Shown here one piece after another: positions 25,577-32,921 of a stretch of 64,000 bases of DNA. Numbering within the stretch: position 1 is the stretch's first letter; the number at the start of each line of letters is the position of its first letter. The position numbers and the translations under genes were made by a program. Source of the stretch: VRUE01 sp963716245 (lineage in GTDB: Bacteria; Actinomycetota; Thermoleophilia; Solirubrobacterales; 70-9); NCBI GenBank assembly GCA_963716245.1, contig OY970300.1, positions 2,108,001-2,172,000 of the forward strand, given 5' to 3'. The notes below the pieces were generated by a model that was not told the DNA's origin, searched no databases, and saw only the letters and a list, made by a program, of their open reading frames with translations.

Positions 25577-26977
25577 CTAGCCCACCGCACGGCCGCTTTC
25601 CAATATCTCGGCCGCCACGCGCTCGCCGGCCTGCAGGGCGCCCTCCATGTAGCCACTCCAAACCGTCGCCGTCTCGGTCCCCGCCCAGTGGACGGGCCCG
25701 ACCGGCTCGCGCAGCGCGGAGCCGCAGGCCGTCCAGCCGCCGGGACCGAAGTTCGAGGTCGGCCCGCCGCCCGACCACTCCTCCGCCGACCACTCCTGCT
25801 CGACGTAGTCGAGCGGCCGTCGCGCCGCGGGACCGAAGAGCCGCTCGAAGCAGGCGAGCACCGCCGCGCGGCGCTCCGCCTCTCCCATGCCACGCATCTC
25901 GCCCACCTCCGGCCCGCCGACGAACCCGAGCAGGACGCCGACCGAGCCGTCGCGCGGCGAGCTGTCGAAGATGAGCGTGACCGGGCCCAGGTCGGTGACC
26001 GCCTCGCCGCTGAGGCCCGCTTCGCGCCAGAACGAGGTCTCGTAGACCGCCATGCACTTGCTCAGCCGGCCGGGCCGCAGCCGCTCGGCGAGCTCCCGGC
26101 GCGCGGGCGGCAGCGCCGGGTCAAACTCGATCCGCGCGGTCAGCGCCGGCGGCAGGGCGACGATCGCGCGCTCCGCCTCCACCTCCGTCCCGCCGCCGTC
26201 GAGCCGAACGCAGCCGTCGCCCTCGCTGATGCTCGAAACGGGGGCTCCAAGCCGGACTCGGTCGCCAAGGGTCTCGGCGAGACCCAGCGGCAGCAGTTGC
26301 GCGCCGCCGTCGAGCCGGTCCTGCTGGGCCCCGCCCTCGGTGTCGATCAGCTTGTCGAAGCCCCCCGCCGAGCTGACGTAGAAGAGGACATGGAGCATCG
26401 AGAGCTCGTCCGGCCCGGCCCCCCACACGGTGCGTCCGGCGAGGCCGATCAGCTCGCGCGCCATCTCGGTGCGAACGTTCTCCGCACACCACTCGCCCAG
26501 CGTCTGCCCGTCCAGCTCGGCGGCGCGCTCGGCCGCCCAGGGCTCCGCCGCAGAAACCTCCCGCGCGAGCCGGTCGAAGCGCCGCCGGGCCAGGAATACG
26601 TCCCAGAGGACGCGCGCGCCCACACGCGGGATCGTCCCGCGGTAGCGACGGCGCACGCCGCAAACGTCGAGGAGGTTCCTCCCCTCGCCGAACTGGGGAA
26701 AGATCTCGACACCCAGCTCGGCTGCGAGTCGCCGCACGCGCGAGTGGTCCGAGCCGACCCACTGCCCGCCCACGTCGACGGTTGCCCCGCCCAGGCTCCG
26801 GTTGAGCAGCCGCCCGCCGACGCGGTCGCGGGCCTCGAGTACGACGACCTCCAGACCGGCGCCGACGAGTGCACTCGCCGCCGAGAGGCTCGAGAGACCA
26901 CCGCCGACGATCGCCACGTCAGCGCTCACGAGGTCTCCGGAGCCGCTTCGACTCCGCCTTTGCTCGATCCCCTCCAC
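25577..26977 (-). CDS. FAD-dependent flavin amine oxidase
   Basis: 466 aa. The N-terminal Rossmann FAD motif (ADVAIVGGGLSSLSAASALVG then EARDRVGGR), GGQWVG and the C-terminal GPVHWAGTETATVWSGYMEGA identify the monoamine oxidase/polyamine oxidase superfamily. It oxidises an amine to an imine or aldehyde with release of hydrogen peroxide. The second glycine-rich position reads GGGLSS rather than GAGxAG, a mild variation. The protein starts at a GTG; the first 17 residues are not conserved, and the GTG of VSADVAIVGGG may be the true start. Divergent from the OsmC gene, which would suit peroxide removal. Confidence 0.9.
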   Translation of the reverse strand: MEGIEQRRSRSGSGDLVSADVAIVGGGLSSLSAASALVGAGLEVVVLEARDRVGGRLLNRSLGGATVDVGGQWVGSDHSRVRRLAAELGVEIFPQFGEGRNLLDVCGVRRRYRGTIPRVGARVLWDVFLARRRFDRLAREVSAAEPWAAERAAELDGQTLGEWCAENVRTEMARELIGLAGRTVWGAGPDELSMLHVLFYVSSAGGFDKLIDTEGGAQQDRLDGGAQLLPLGLAETLGDRVRLGAPVSSISEGDGCVRLDGGGTEVEAERAIVALPPALTARIEFDPALPPARRELAERLRPGRLSKCMAVYETSFWREAGLSGEAVTDLGPVTLIFDSSPRDGSVGVLLGFVGGPEVGEMRGMGEAERRAAVLACFERLFGPAARRPLDYVEQEWSAEEWSGGGPTSNFGPGGWTACGSALREPVGPVHWAGTETATVWSGYMEGALQAGERVAAEILESGRAVG

Positions 26978-27045
26978 GCGAATCAGCTTCTCACGGGCCG
27001 GCTAACCTCACTCGGGAACCGGTCGTTTCGAACCAAGGAGGACGC

Positions 27046-27477
27046 ATGGCCGCGCAGAGCAAGGCGAGGACGGTCTGGGAGGGCGACTTGGCCCACGGGC
27101 GTGGAGCGACGAGCGTCGGCAGCGGCGTGCTGCCGGAGGTGGAGGTCACCTGGCAGGCGCGGACCGAGCGCAGCGAGAGAACCACCAGCCCGGAGGAGCT
27201 GCTGGCGGCCGCTCACACCTCCTGCTTCTGCATGGCGCTCTCGCACGAGCTGGCCGAGGCGGGCAACGCGCCCGAGCGGCTCGAGGCGAGCACGACCGTC
27301 GAGTTCGTTCCCGGCGAGGGGGTCAAGTCCTCCCGCCTGGTCGTCCTCGGGCGCGTCCCGGGCATCGACCGGGCCGACTTCGAAGAGGCGGCGCGAGGCG
27401 CAAGCGTCAACTGCCCGATCTCCCAGGCGCTGAAGGGCAACATCGAGATCTCCGTCGAGGCGACGCTGGAGGACTGA
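27046..27477 (+). CDS. OsmC/Ohr family peroxiredoxin
   Basis: 143 aa with AAGGAGG just before the ATG. OsmC fold: TSPEELLAAAHTSCFCMALS contains the peroxidatic Cys, and GASVNCPISQAL the second Cys, the thiol pair that reduces organic hydroperoxides. RTVWEGDLAHGRG is typical of the N-terminus of the OsmC (SACOL1771-type) branch. Followed after 1 nt by a SnoaL-like gene, so co-transcribed. Confidence 0.93.
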   Translation: MAAQSKARTVWEGDLAHGRGATSVGSGVLPEVEVTWQARTERSERTTSPEELLAAAHTSCFCMALSHELAEAGNAPERLEASTTVEFVPGEGVKSSRLVVLGRVPGIDRADFEEAARGASVNCPISQALKGNIEISVEATLED

Positions 27478-27478
27478 G

Positions 27479-27913
27479 ATGGACGAGCGAGACGGCAAAG
27501 AGGCCCTGCGCGAGGCGATCGAGCGCTACAACGAGGCCTGGAACGCCCATGACGTGGACGCGATCGTCGCCATGCACGCGCCCGACATGGTCTTCGCCAA
27601 CCACACCGCGGGCGAGTCGGCCGCCGGCGAGGAGGTGCGCGCGCACATCGCCGCGATCTTCGAGAGCTGGCCCGACCTGCGCTTCGAGACCCGCCGCCTC
27701 TACGTCCGCGAGGGGCTGGTCGTCCAGGAGTGGAAGGCGAGCGCCACCCACGTCAACACGATGCGCCGCGGCGACCTCGAGGCGGCGCCGACCGGCAGGA
27801 CGGTCAGCTGGGACGGGATCGACTCGATCCCCTTCGAGGACGGTCTGATCAAGCGCAAGGACGTCTACTCGGACTCGGTCTCGATCCTGCGTCAGGTCGG
27901 GCTGCTCGACTGA
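27479..27913 (+). CDS. SnoaL-like / NTF2-fold protein
   Basis: 144 aa, cone-shaped alpha+beta barrel family. ERYNEAWNAHDVDAIVAMHAPDMVF is the classical first helix-strand, and WDGIDSIPFEDGLIKRKDVYSDSVSILRQVGLL the closing strands. Members are isomerases, hydrolases or ligand binders; the pocket residues do not reveal the substrate. It begins 1 nt after osmC. Its 3' end overlaps the facing gene by 22 bp. Confidence 0.88.
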   Translation: MDERDGKEALREAIERYNEAWNAHDVDAIVAMHAPDMVFANHTAGESAAGEEVRAHIAAIFESWPDLRFETRRLYVREGLVVQEWKASATHVNTMRRGDLEAAPTGRTVSWDGIDSIPFEDGLIKRKDVYSDSVSILRQVGLLD

Positions 27914-28296
27914 AGCGCGGCCGGGTCGAAGTAGGAGACGCGCTCGGTCGCGAGGCCGTCGTCGCCGAGGACGAACCGGTCGACCAGGTCCCACGAGATC
28001 GACGTCCCGCCGACCGTCCCGCTCAGGGTGAACTCGATCATCACGCCGTCCTCGGTCGCGCCCCAGCGACGCACCTCGTTGGTCAGGTCGGGGATCGCGT
28101 CGAGCACCGCTCCGAAGGCGCGCCTGCCCTCCTCGAGGCCCTCGGTCGTGGGGGTGAGCGGCGCGACGAGGCGCACCCGCTCGTCGAGCAGCATGTCGAG
28201 GCGCTCGGCAGACGGGTCCGACCAGTAGTCGACGAACCGCCGCACGAAGTCGGCGGCGAGGTCGACCCGCGCCTCCGCGGGACGACCGGGGGTCAC
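27892..28296 (-). CDS. SnoaL-like / NTF2-fold protein, second
   Basis: 134 aa from the GTG at 28296, which overlaps the tetR stop in GTGA. FVRRFVDYWSDPSAERLDMLLDERVRLVAPL matches the NTF2-like opening, and WDLVDRFVLGDDGLATERVSYFDP the closing strands. Only distantly like the convergent SnoaL gene (27479). Probably co-regulated with the TetR upstream. Substrate unknown. Confidence 0.85.
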   Translation of the reverse strand: MTPGRPAEARVDLAADFVRRFVDYWSDPSAERLDMLLDERVRLVAPLTPTTEGLEEGRRAFGAVLDAIPDLTNEVRRWGATEDGVMIEFTLSGTVGGTSISWDLVDRFVLGDDGLATERVSYFDPAALQSSSPT

Positions 28297-28898
28297 GCCC
28301 GCGCCCCGGCCAGGAGGCGATCGACCGCCCGGCGCGCGTACTCGAAGACCGCCTCGTCGCGGCAGAGCCGGTAGCGGGAGTTGGCGCCCATCACCACGGC
28401 GTAGAGCTCGAAGGCGACCCGGCCGGGGTCCTCCATGCCGGCGATCCGCGCGTGGCGCTCGAGCTCGCCCAGCCAGGCGTCGAGCGCGGCGGCGATCGAG
28501 TCCCGCACCGGCCCAGGCCGGTCGTCGTACTCGGCCGAGGTCGACCCCCAGAAGCAACCGCCCGAGTAGGCGTCGTCGACGACGTGGCCGATGTAGGCGT
28601 CGGCGATCGCGCGCAGCCGCGCGGCGCCCTCGGGCGCCTCGGCGGCCGGGTCGATCACGGCGCGCCGGAACCTCGTCGCAGCGGCCTCGACGGTCGCGAG
28701 CTGCAGCTCCTGCTTGGAGCCGAAGTGGGCGAAGAGGCCGCTCTTGCTCATCCCCAGCTCGGCCGAGAGGCGGCCGATCGTCAGCCCCTCGAGCCCCTCG
28801 GCCGAGGCGAGGTCGACGGCCCGGTCGAGGATCGCGGTTCGCGTCGCCGCACCCTTGCCGGAGGCCCTGCGTGCTGCCGAAGTGACCGTCGCGCTCAC
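28293..28898 (-). CDS. TetR-family transcriptional regulator
   Basis: 201 aa. HTH at residues 20-65: RTAILDRAVDLASAEGLEGLTIGRLSAELGMSKSGLFAHFGSKQEL, a standard TetR operator reader. The ligand domain follows (TetR C-terminal domain of the YbjK/AcrR sort, with FWGSTSAEYDDRPGPVRD). GTG start with TAGCCT 7 nt upstream. It likely represses itself and the divergent cupin gene through ACGAACGTTCGT at 28921-28932. Confidence 0.93.
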   Translation of the reverse strand: MSATVTSAARRASGKGAATRTAILDRAVDLASAEGLEGLTIGRLSAELGMSKSGLFAHFGSKQELQLATVEAAATRFRRAVIDPAAEAPEGAARLRAIADAYIGHVVDDAYSGGCFWGSTSAEYDDRPGPVRDSIAAALDAWLGELERHARIAGMEDPGRVAFELYAVVMGANSRYRLCRDEAVFEYARRAVDRLLAGARA

Positions 28899-28905
28899 GC
28901 CTGAC

Positions 28906-28911
28906 AGGCTA
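28906..28911 (-). promoter_or_regulatory. -10-like TAGCCT of leaderless tetR
   Basis: TAGCCT on the minus strand, 7 nt before the GTG at 28898. Confidence 0.4.
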
Positions 28912-28920
28912 CCGAAAAGC

Positions 28921-28932
28921 ACGAACGTTCGT
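28921..28932. promoter_or_regulatory. ACGAACGTTCGT operator
   Basis: Perfect 12-bp palindrome between the divergent tetR and cupin starts, directly upstream of both -10-like elements (TAGCCT one way, TACGAT at 28941-28946 the other). Symmetry and position fit a TetR dimer site. Confidence 0.6.
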
Positions 28933-28986
28933 ACGAGCGCTACGATCGGCGCCGGCACGACGACACCGACTGCGGAGGAACCGGCG

Positions 28987-29391
28987 ATGAGCGAATACAC
29001 CGTGAAGAAGATCGACGACATGGAGGCCGTCTTCCGGGGCTCCTTCAAGCGAGCGAGGGCCGAGCTGGGCGTGGAGTCCTTCGGCATGCAGATCATCGAC
29101 ATGCCGCCCAACCTCGAGGCCTACCCCGAACACGACCACAGCCACGACGACCAGGAGGAGGTCTTCCTGGCGCTGCGCGGGGGCGGCGAGATCGAGGTCG
29201 ACGGCGAGCGCCTGCCGCTCGACCCGGACCACGCGGTGCGGGTCGGCCCTGCGGCGAAGCGCAAGGTCTGGCCGGGGGACGAGGGCATCCGCCTGCTCGT
29301 CCTCGGCGGCATTCCCGGCAAGCCCTACGAGGCCCCCGACCTCACGAAGCTGGGCGAGCCCGATCCGCTGGCTCGTAGCCAGAGCAGCTGA
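28987..29391 (+). CDS. Cupin-domain protein
   Basis: 134 aa. Single double-stranded beta-helix: EHDHSHDDQEEVFLALRGGGEIEVDGE holds the metal His/His/Glu set, and the second motif follows PLDPDHAVRVGPAAKRKVWPGDEG (its His is replaced by Lys/Arg). IPGKPYEAPDLTKLGEPDP is a typical tail of this subgroup. GAGGAA precedes the ATG. It is probably the target of the divergent TetR. Enzyme or sensor role not determinable. Confidence 0.88.
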   Translation: MSEYTVKKIDDMEAVFRGSFKRARAELGVESFGMQIIDMPPNLEAYPEHDHSHDDQEEVFLALRGGGEIEVDGERLPLDPDHAVRVGPAAKRKVWPGDEGIRLLVLGGIPGKPYEAPDLTKLGEPDPLARSQSS

Positions 29392-29539
29392 CGACGGGCA
29401 CCCTCGGATAGCGGGGGAAGCGCTCGTCGGTGCGCGAGCGCAGGCAGAGGGAGAAGGTCGAGCCGCGCGTGTTGCGGACCAGCTCCTGGTGCCGGCAGCT
29501 GTCGCAGAGGCCGAAGCGGTCGGTTGCGCGCGTGCTCAC
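29342..29539 (-). CDS. Small zinc-ribbon-like protein
   Basis: 65 aa, easily missed. LCDSCRHQELVRNTRGSTFSLCLRSRTDERFPRYPRVPVVSCSGYEP has four cysteines (CxxC, then single Cys at the LCLRS and SCSGY motifs), suggesting one bound metal ion. GTG start overlaps the preceding stop in GTGA, so it is coupled to the SRPBCC gene. Its last 50 bp overlap the end of the cupin gene on the other strand. The dense, motif-like composition argues it is real. Confidence 0.75.
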   Translation of the reverse strand: MSTRATDRFGLCDSCRHQELVRNTRGSTFSLCLRSRTDERFPRYPRVPVVSCSGYEPADRARPAS

Positions 29540-30018
29540 CGGCCGGACCGCTCGGCGCGGCCCGCTCGCTCGGCCCGGCGCTCAACCGCCGCGAGCAGCC
29601 GGCGGGTGACGAGGACGTGCGCGCGGGTGCCGATGACGAGCGCCCGGTAGGCCCTGCCGCGAAGGCCCGGGAACGCCGCCCGCGTCTCGGCCCGCAGGGT
29701 CGTCCCGGACGGGGCGGGATCGAGGTGGAAGACCAGCGCGTAATCGGAGAAGCGGTGGCGGCCGAGCAGGGCGAGCTCGCGGGGCGCGTCGGCCACCCCG
29801 ACGTGGAACCCAGGGACGGCGGAGCCCGCGGCGAGCGGCCTCGGGCCCGCCGGCTTGACGTCGGCGCAGCCGAGCAGACGAGCCCCCCGGGCGGTCGAGG
29901 GCGAGCCGAACGACCCTTCCACGACCCGCAGCAGCGCGTCCCAGGTCGCATCCGGAGGGGCGTCGACCGCGACCGAGTGCTCGTCGACGTACGGCAGGTG
30001 CTCGGCGCCGGTGTGCAT
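29536..30018 (-). CDS. SRPBCC/START-like protein
   Basis: 160 aa. EHSVAVDAPPDATWDALLRVVEG opens the helix-grip fold, followed by FSDYALVFHLDPAPSGTTLRAETRAAFPG and a long C-terminal helix. These proteins bind a hydrophobic ligand in a cavity. The specific family looks like the bacterial DUF2867-type group, uncertain. Upstream TAGGAT lies 9 nt before the ATG. Confidence 0.78.
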   Translation of the reverse strand: MHTGAEHLPYVDEHSVAVDAPPDATWDALLRVVEGSFGSPSTARGARLLGCADVKPAGPRPLAAGSAVPGFHVGVADAPRELALLGRHRFSDYALVFHLDPAPSGTTLRAETRAAFPGLRGRAYRALVIGTRAHVLVTRRLLAAVERRAERAGRAERSGR

Positions 30019-30047
30019 TACGCGGCGATCCTAGAGGCCGAAGGCGC

Positions 30048-30749
30048 TCAGGCCGCCGAGATCAGGAAGGAGGCGAGGAAGCCGAGTGCCGTCGCGTAGG
30101 CGACCGGCGGGCCGCCCTCGCCGAACGCCTCCGGCATCAGGGTGTCGGCGAGCGAGGCGAGCACCGCGCCCGCCGCGAAGCCGAGCGGCCATGAAAGGGC
30201 CTCGTGGCTCACGCCCGACAGGGCGGCATAGCCGACCACGACCGCGACGGCCAGCAGAGCGGCGGTCGCGGTCCAGATCAGCAGCACGTCCTCCCGCCCG
30301 TACTGCTCGCGCATCTTCTGCGCCCCGACGATCGCCTCCGGGAGGTTGGAGGCGAAGATCGCGACCAGCAGGCTGACGGCGCTGCCCTCGAGCAGGGCGA
30401 CGCCCATCGCCAGGTTCTCGGGCACGCCGTCGAGCGTCACGCCGGCGAGCAGGGCCAGGCCCACCGCGCCGCCTCGCGCATGCTGGTCCGCCTTGCGCCG
30501 CTCCAGCCAACTGTCGATCAGGACGAAGACCGTCGCCCCGGCGAAGAAGGCGATCCCGGCCCGCCAGGCGCCGCCGTGCTCGAACGCCTTCTCGAACAGC
30601 TCGAAGGCGACGGCGGCGATCAGCGCTCCGGCGGCGAAGCCCAGCAGGGCGGCGGTGACCCGCCGCGGCGGCGGCCTCCAGATCGCGATCAGCGCACCGA
30701 GCGGCAACGCGGCCGAGGCGACGACCGCGAAGAGGATTGCCTCGCCCAT
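30048..30749 (-). CDS. ZIP-family-like metal transporter with altered pore motifs
   Basis: 233 aa, about eight membrane segments with a cytosolic Arg/Lys/His loop after the third (LERRKADQHARGG). The fourth segment reads GVTLDGVPENLAMGVAL where ZIP zinc transporters have HNxPEG; the fifth reads ASNLPEAIVGA. Thus the Glu residues stay but both His ligands are Asp or Ser. The ion may not be zinc. Start at ATG 30749; the longer frame upstream is antisense to recD2. Divergent from recD2. Confidence 0.85.
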   Translation of the reverse strand: MGEAILFAVVASAALPLGALIAIWRPPPRRVTAALLGFAAGALIAAVAFELFEKAFEHGGAWRAGIAFFAGATVFVLIDSWLERRKADQHARGGAVGLALLAGVTLDGVPENLAMGVALLEGSAVSLLVAIFASNLPEAIVGAQKMREQYGREDVLLIWTATAALLAVAVVVGYAALSGVSHEALSWPLGFAAGAVLASLADTLMPEAFGEGGPPVAYATALGFLASFLISAA

Positions 30750-30766
30750 CCCGCCATTCTGGCCGC

Positions 30767-30772
30767 TAGCCT
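30767..30772 (+). promoter_or_regulatory. -10-like TAGCCT of leaderless recD2
   Basis: TAGCCT followed by CGACACG and then the ATG at 30780, no ribosome site. Confidence 0.45.
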
Positions 30773-30779
30773 CGACACG

Positions 30780-32921
30780 ATGGACGGCGCAGCGACCCTC
30801 TTCGATGCCGACGCGGCCGCCTTCACGGGCACGATCGAGGTGCTCGGGGTCATCTTCAGCGCCGAGGACGACGGCTACGCGGTGCTCGAGGTGCAGGAGA
30901 CCGAGTCGGGCGAGGGCTTCGCCCTCGTCGGCCCGGTGGCCCACCTCAACGCCGGCGACCGGGCCGAGGTGAGCGGCGACTGGCAGACCCACTCCAAGTA
31001 CGGCCGCCAGCTCAAGGCCCGAGGGGCGCTGCCGCTCGATCCGTCGGACCGCAAGGGACGGGTCGCCTACCTGACCACCCTGCGCCACATCGGGCCGACC
31101 CGCGCCGAGCGCCTGGTCGACGAGCACGGCGAGGGGGTGCTGGGCGCGATCGCCGCCGATCCCGTGGGGGTCTTCGGCTCGCTGCGCGGCGTCAGCCCCA
31201 ACCAGGCGGCGGCCGCGGCCGAGTCGTGGCACGCCTCGCGGGCGATCCGCGACCTGCACGTCCAGCTCGCCCCACACGGGCTTGCCCACCTGGCGGCGCC
31301 GATCCACCGGCGCTTCGGCGAGCGCTCGATGGCGATCCTGCACGAGGACCCCTACCGCCTGACCGAGATCGAGGGGGTCGGCTTCGCCCGTGCCGACAGG
31401 ATCGCCTTGGCGGCCGACGTGCCGCCGGAGTCGGAGCGGCGCGCCCAGGCCGCGGCGGTCTTCGCGATCGCCGAGGCCGAGACGCAAGGGCACTCATTCC
31501 TGCCGGTCGGCGAGCTGGCGGGGCGCACCGCCAAGCTGATCGGGCTGGCGCCGGACCCCGACGTCCTGGTCGTCGCCCGCGGCCTGCTGCTCGACGAGGG
31601 GCGCGCCTACCGCGAGCCGACCCACGCCTCCGAGCTGGCCGTGGCCGAGACGCTGCGGGCCCGCGCCGCGGCGCCGCCGCACCTCGACCACGAGCCCGCC
31701 GAGGCGCCGCCGCCCGGCAGCGCCGGCGACGGCGAACTGACCGCCGAGCAGTGGGCGGCCGTGCGCGGTGCCTTCGCCTCGCGGATCTCGGTGCTGACGG
31801 GCGGCCCGGGGGTGGGCAAGACCGCCTGCACGAGGGCGATCGTCGCCGAGGCGGACCGGGCCAACGCCTCGATCGCGCTCTGCGCGCCGACCGGTCGCGC
31901 CGCCCGCCGCCTCGAGGAGGCGACCGGCCACGAGGCGCGGACGATCCACCGCATGCTGGAGTGGATCCCGGGCAGCGAGCCGGCCTTCAAGCCCGGCCAT
32001 CCGGTCCCGGCCGACCTCGTCGTCGTCGACGAGTCCTCGATGCTCAACCTGCGCACGATGGAGGTCCTGCTCGGCGGCCTCGCCGAGTCGACCCACGTCG
32101 TCTTCGTCGGCGACGCCGACCAACTGCCCCCGATCGGAGCGGGCAAGCCGCTCGAGGACCTGATCGCCTCCGGCGTCGCCCCGGTGGTCCGGCTCGAGCA
32201 GATCTTCCGCCAGGCCGCTCGCTCGATGATCACCACCGCCGCGCACGCGGTCAACCGCGGCCGGCCGCCCCGGCTGGAGCCCGAGGACGACCAGGTCCGC
32301 GACTTCTTCCTGATCGACAGGCCGAGCCCCGAGCGTGCCCTCGACACGGTGGTGGAGGTGGTCGCCGAACGCGCGCCCGAGAGCTTCGGGGTCGACCCGA
32401 TCCGCGACGTCCAGGTGCTCGCCCCGATGTACCGCGGGGCGATCGGGATCGACGCGCTCAACGAGCGGCTGCAGGCTCAGCTCAATCCGCGCGGAAAGCC
32501 GGCGCTGAGCGAACGCTTCCGGATCGGCGACAGGCTGATCCAGACCCGCAACTCGCACGAGCTGGGCCTGATGAACGGCTCGATCGTCTTCCTGCGAGCC
32601 GACGACCCCGAGGAGGAATCGATCGTCGTGCATACCGACGAGGGCGGCTCGCTCGTCGTCCCCTACGGCGAGACCGCGAACCTGCGCCTCGCCTACGCGA
32701 TCTCGGTGCACAAGGCCCAGGGCTGCGAGGTGCCGGTGGTGGTCGCCGTCTGCCACCGCTCCCACGCCCGGATGCTCACCCGCCCGCTCCTCTACACCGC
32801 GATCACCCGAGCCCGCAGCCAGTGCGTCCTGGTCGGCGACCCCGGCGCGGTCGAGATGGCGGTGCGCCGCGACGACGGCGGCCGTCGCCACTCCGGCCTG
32901 GCAGAGCGCCTGCGCGGCTAG
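30780..32921 (+). CDS. recD2: RecD2-type ATP-dependent DNA helicase
   Basis: 713-aa superfamily 1B helicase moving 5'-3'. An OB-like N-terminal region (residues 15-90) precedes helix-hairpin-helix units (LRHIGPTRAERLV; LTEIEGVGFARADRIA). Walker A is GGPGVGKTACTR, Walker B VVVDESSML, then GDADQLPPIGAGK, QIFRQA, an SH3-like barrel and YAISVHKAQGCE (motif V) and TAITRARSQC (motif VI). The N-terminal extension and absence of RecB/RecC mark RecD2 rather than RecD. It acts in DNA repair. It ends 4 bp inside the facing subtilase gene. Confidence 0.93.
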   Translation: MDGAATLFDADAAAFTGTIEVLGVIFSAEDDGYAVLEVQETESGEGFALVGPVAHLNAGDRAEVSGDWQTHSKYGRQLKARGALPLDPSDRKGRVAYLTTLRHIGPTRAERLVDEHGEGVLGAIAADPVGVFGSLRGVSPNQAAAAAESWHASRAIRDLHVQLAPHGLAHLAAPIHRRFGERSMAILHEDPYRLTEIEGVGFARADRIALAADVPPESERRAQAAAVFAIAEAETQGHSFLPVGELAGRTAKLIGLAPDPDVLVVARGLLLDEGRAYREPTHASELAVAETLRARAAAPPHLDHEPAEAPPPGSAGDGELTAEQWAAVRGAFASRISVLTGGPGVGKTACTRAIVAEADRANASIALCAPTGRAARRLEEATGHEARTIHRMLEWIPGSEPAFKPGHPVPADLVVVDESSMLNLRTMEVLLGGLAESTHVVFVGDADQLPPIGAGKPLEDLIASGVAPVVRLEQIFRQAARSMITTAAHAVNRGRPPRLEPEDDQVRDFFLIDRPSPERALDTVVEVVAERAPESFGVDPIRDVQVLAPMYRGAIGIDALNERLQAQLNPRGKPALSERFRIGDRLIQTRNSHELGLMNGSIVFLRADDPEEESIVVHTDEGGSLVVPYGETANLRLAYAISVHKAQGCEVPVVVAVCHRSHARMLTRPLLYTAITRARSQCVLVGDPGAVEMAVRRDDGGRRHSGLAERLRG

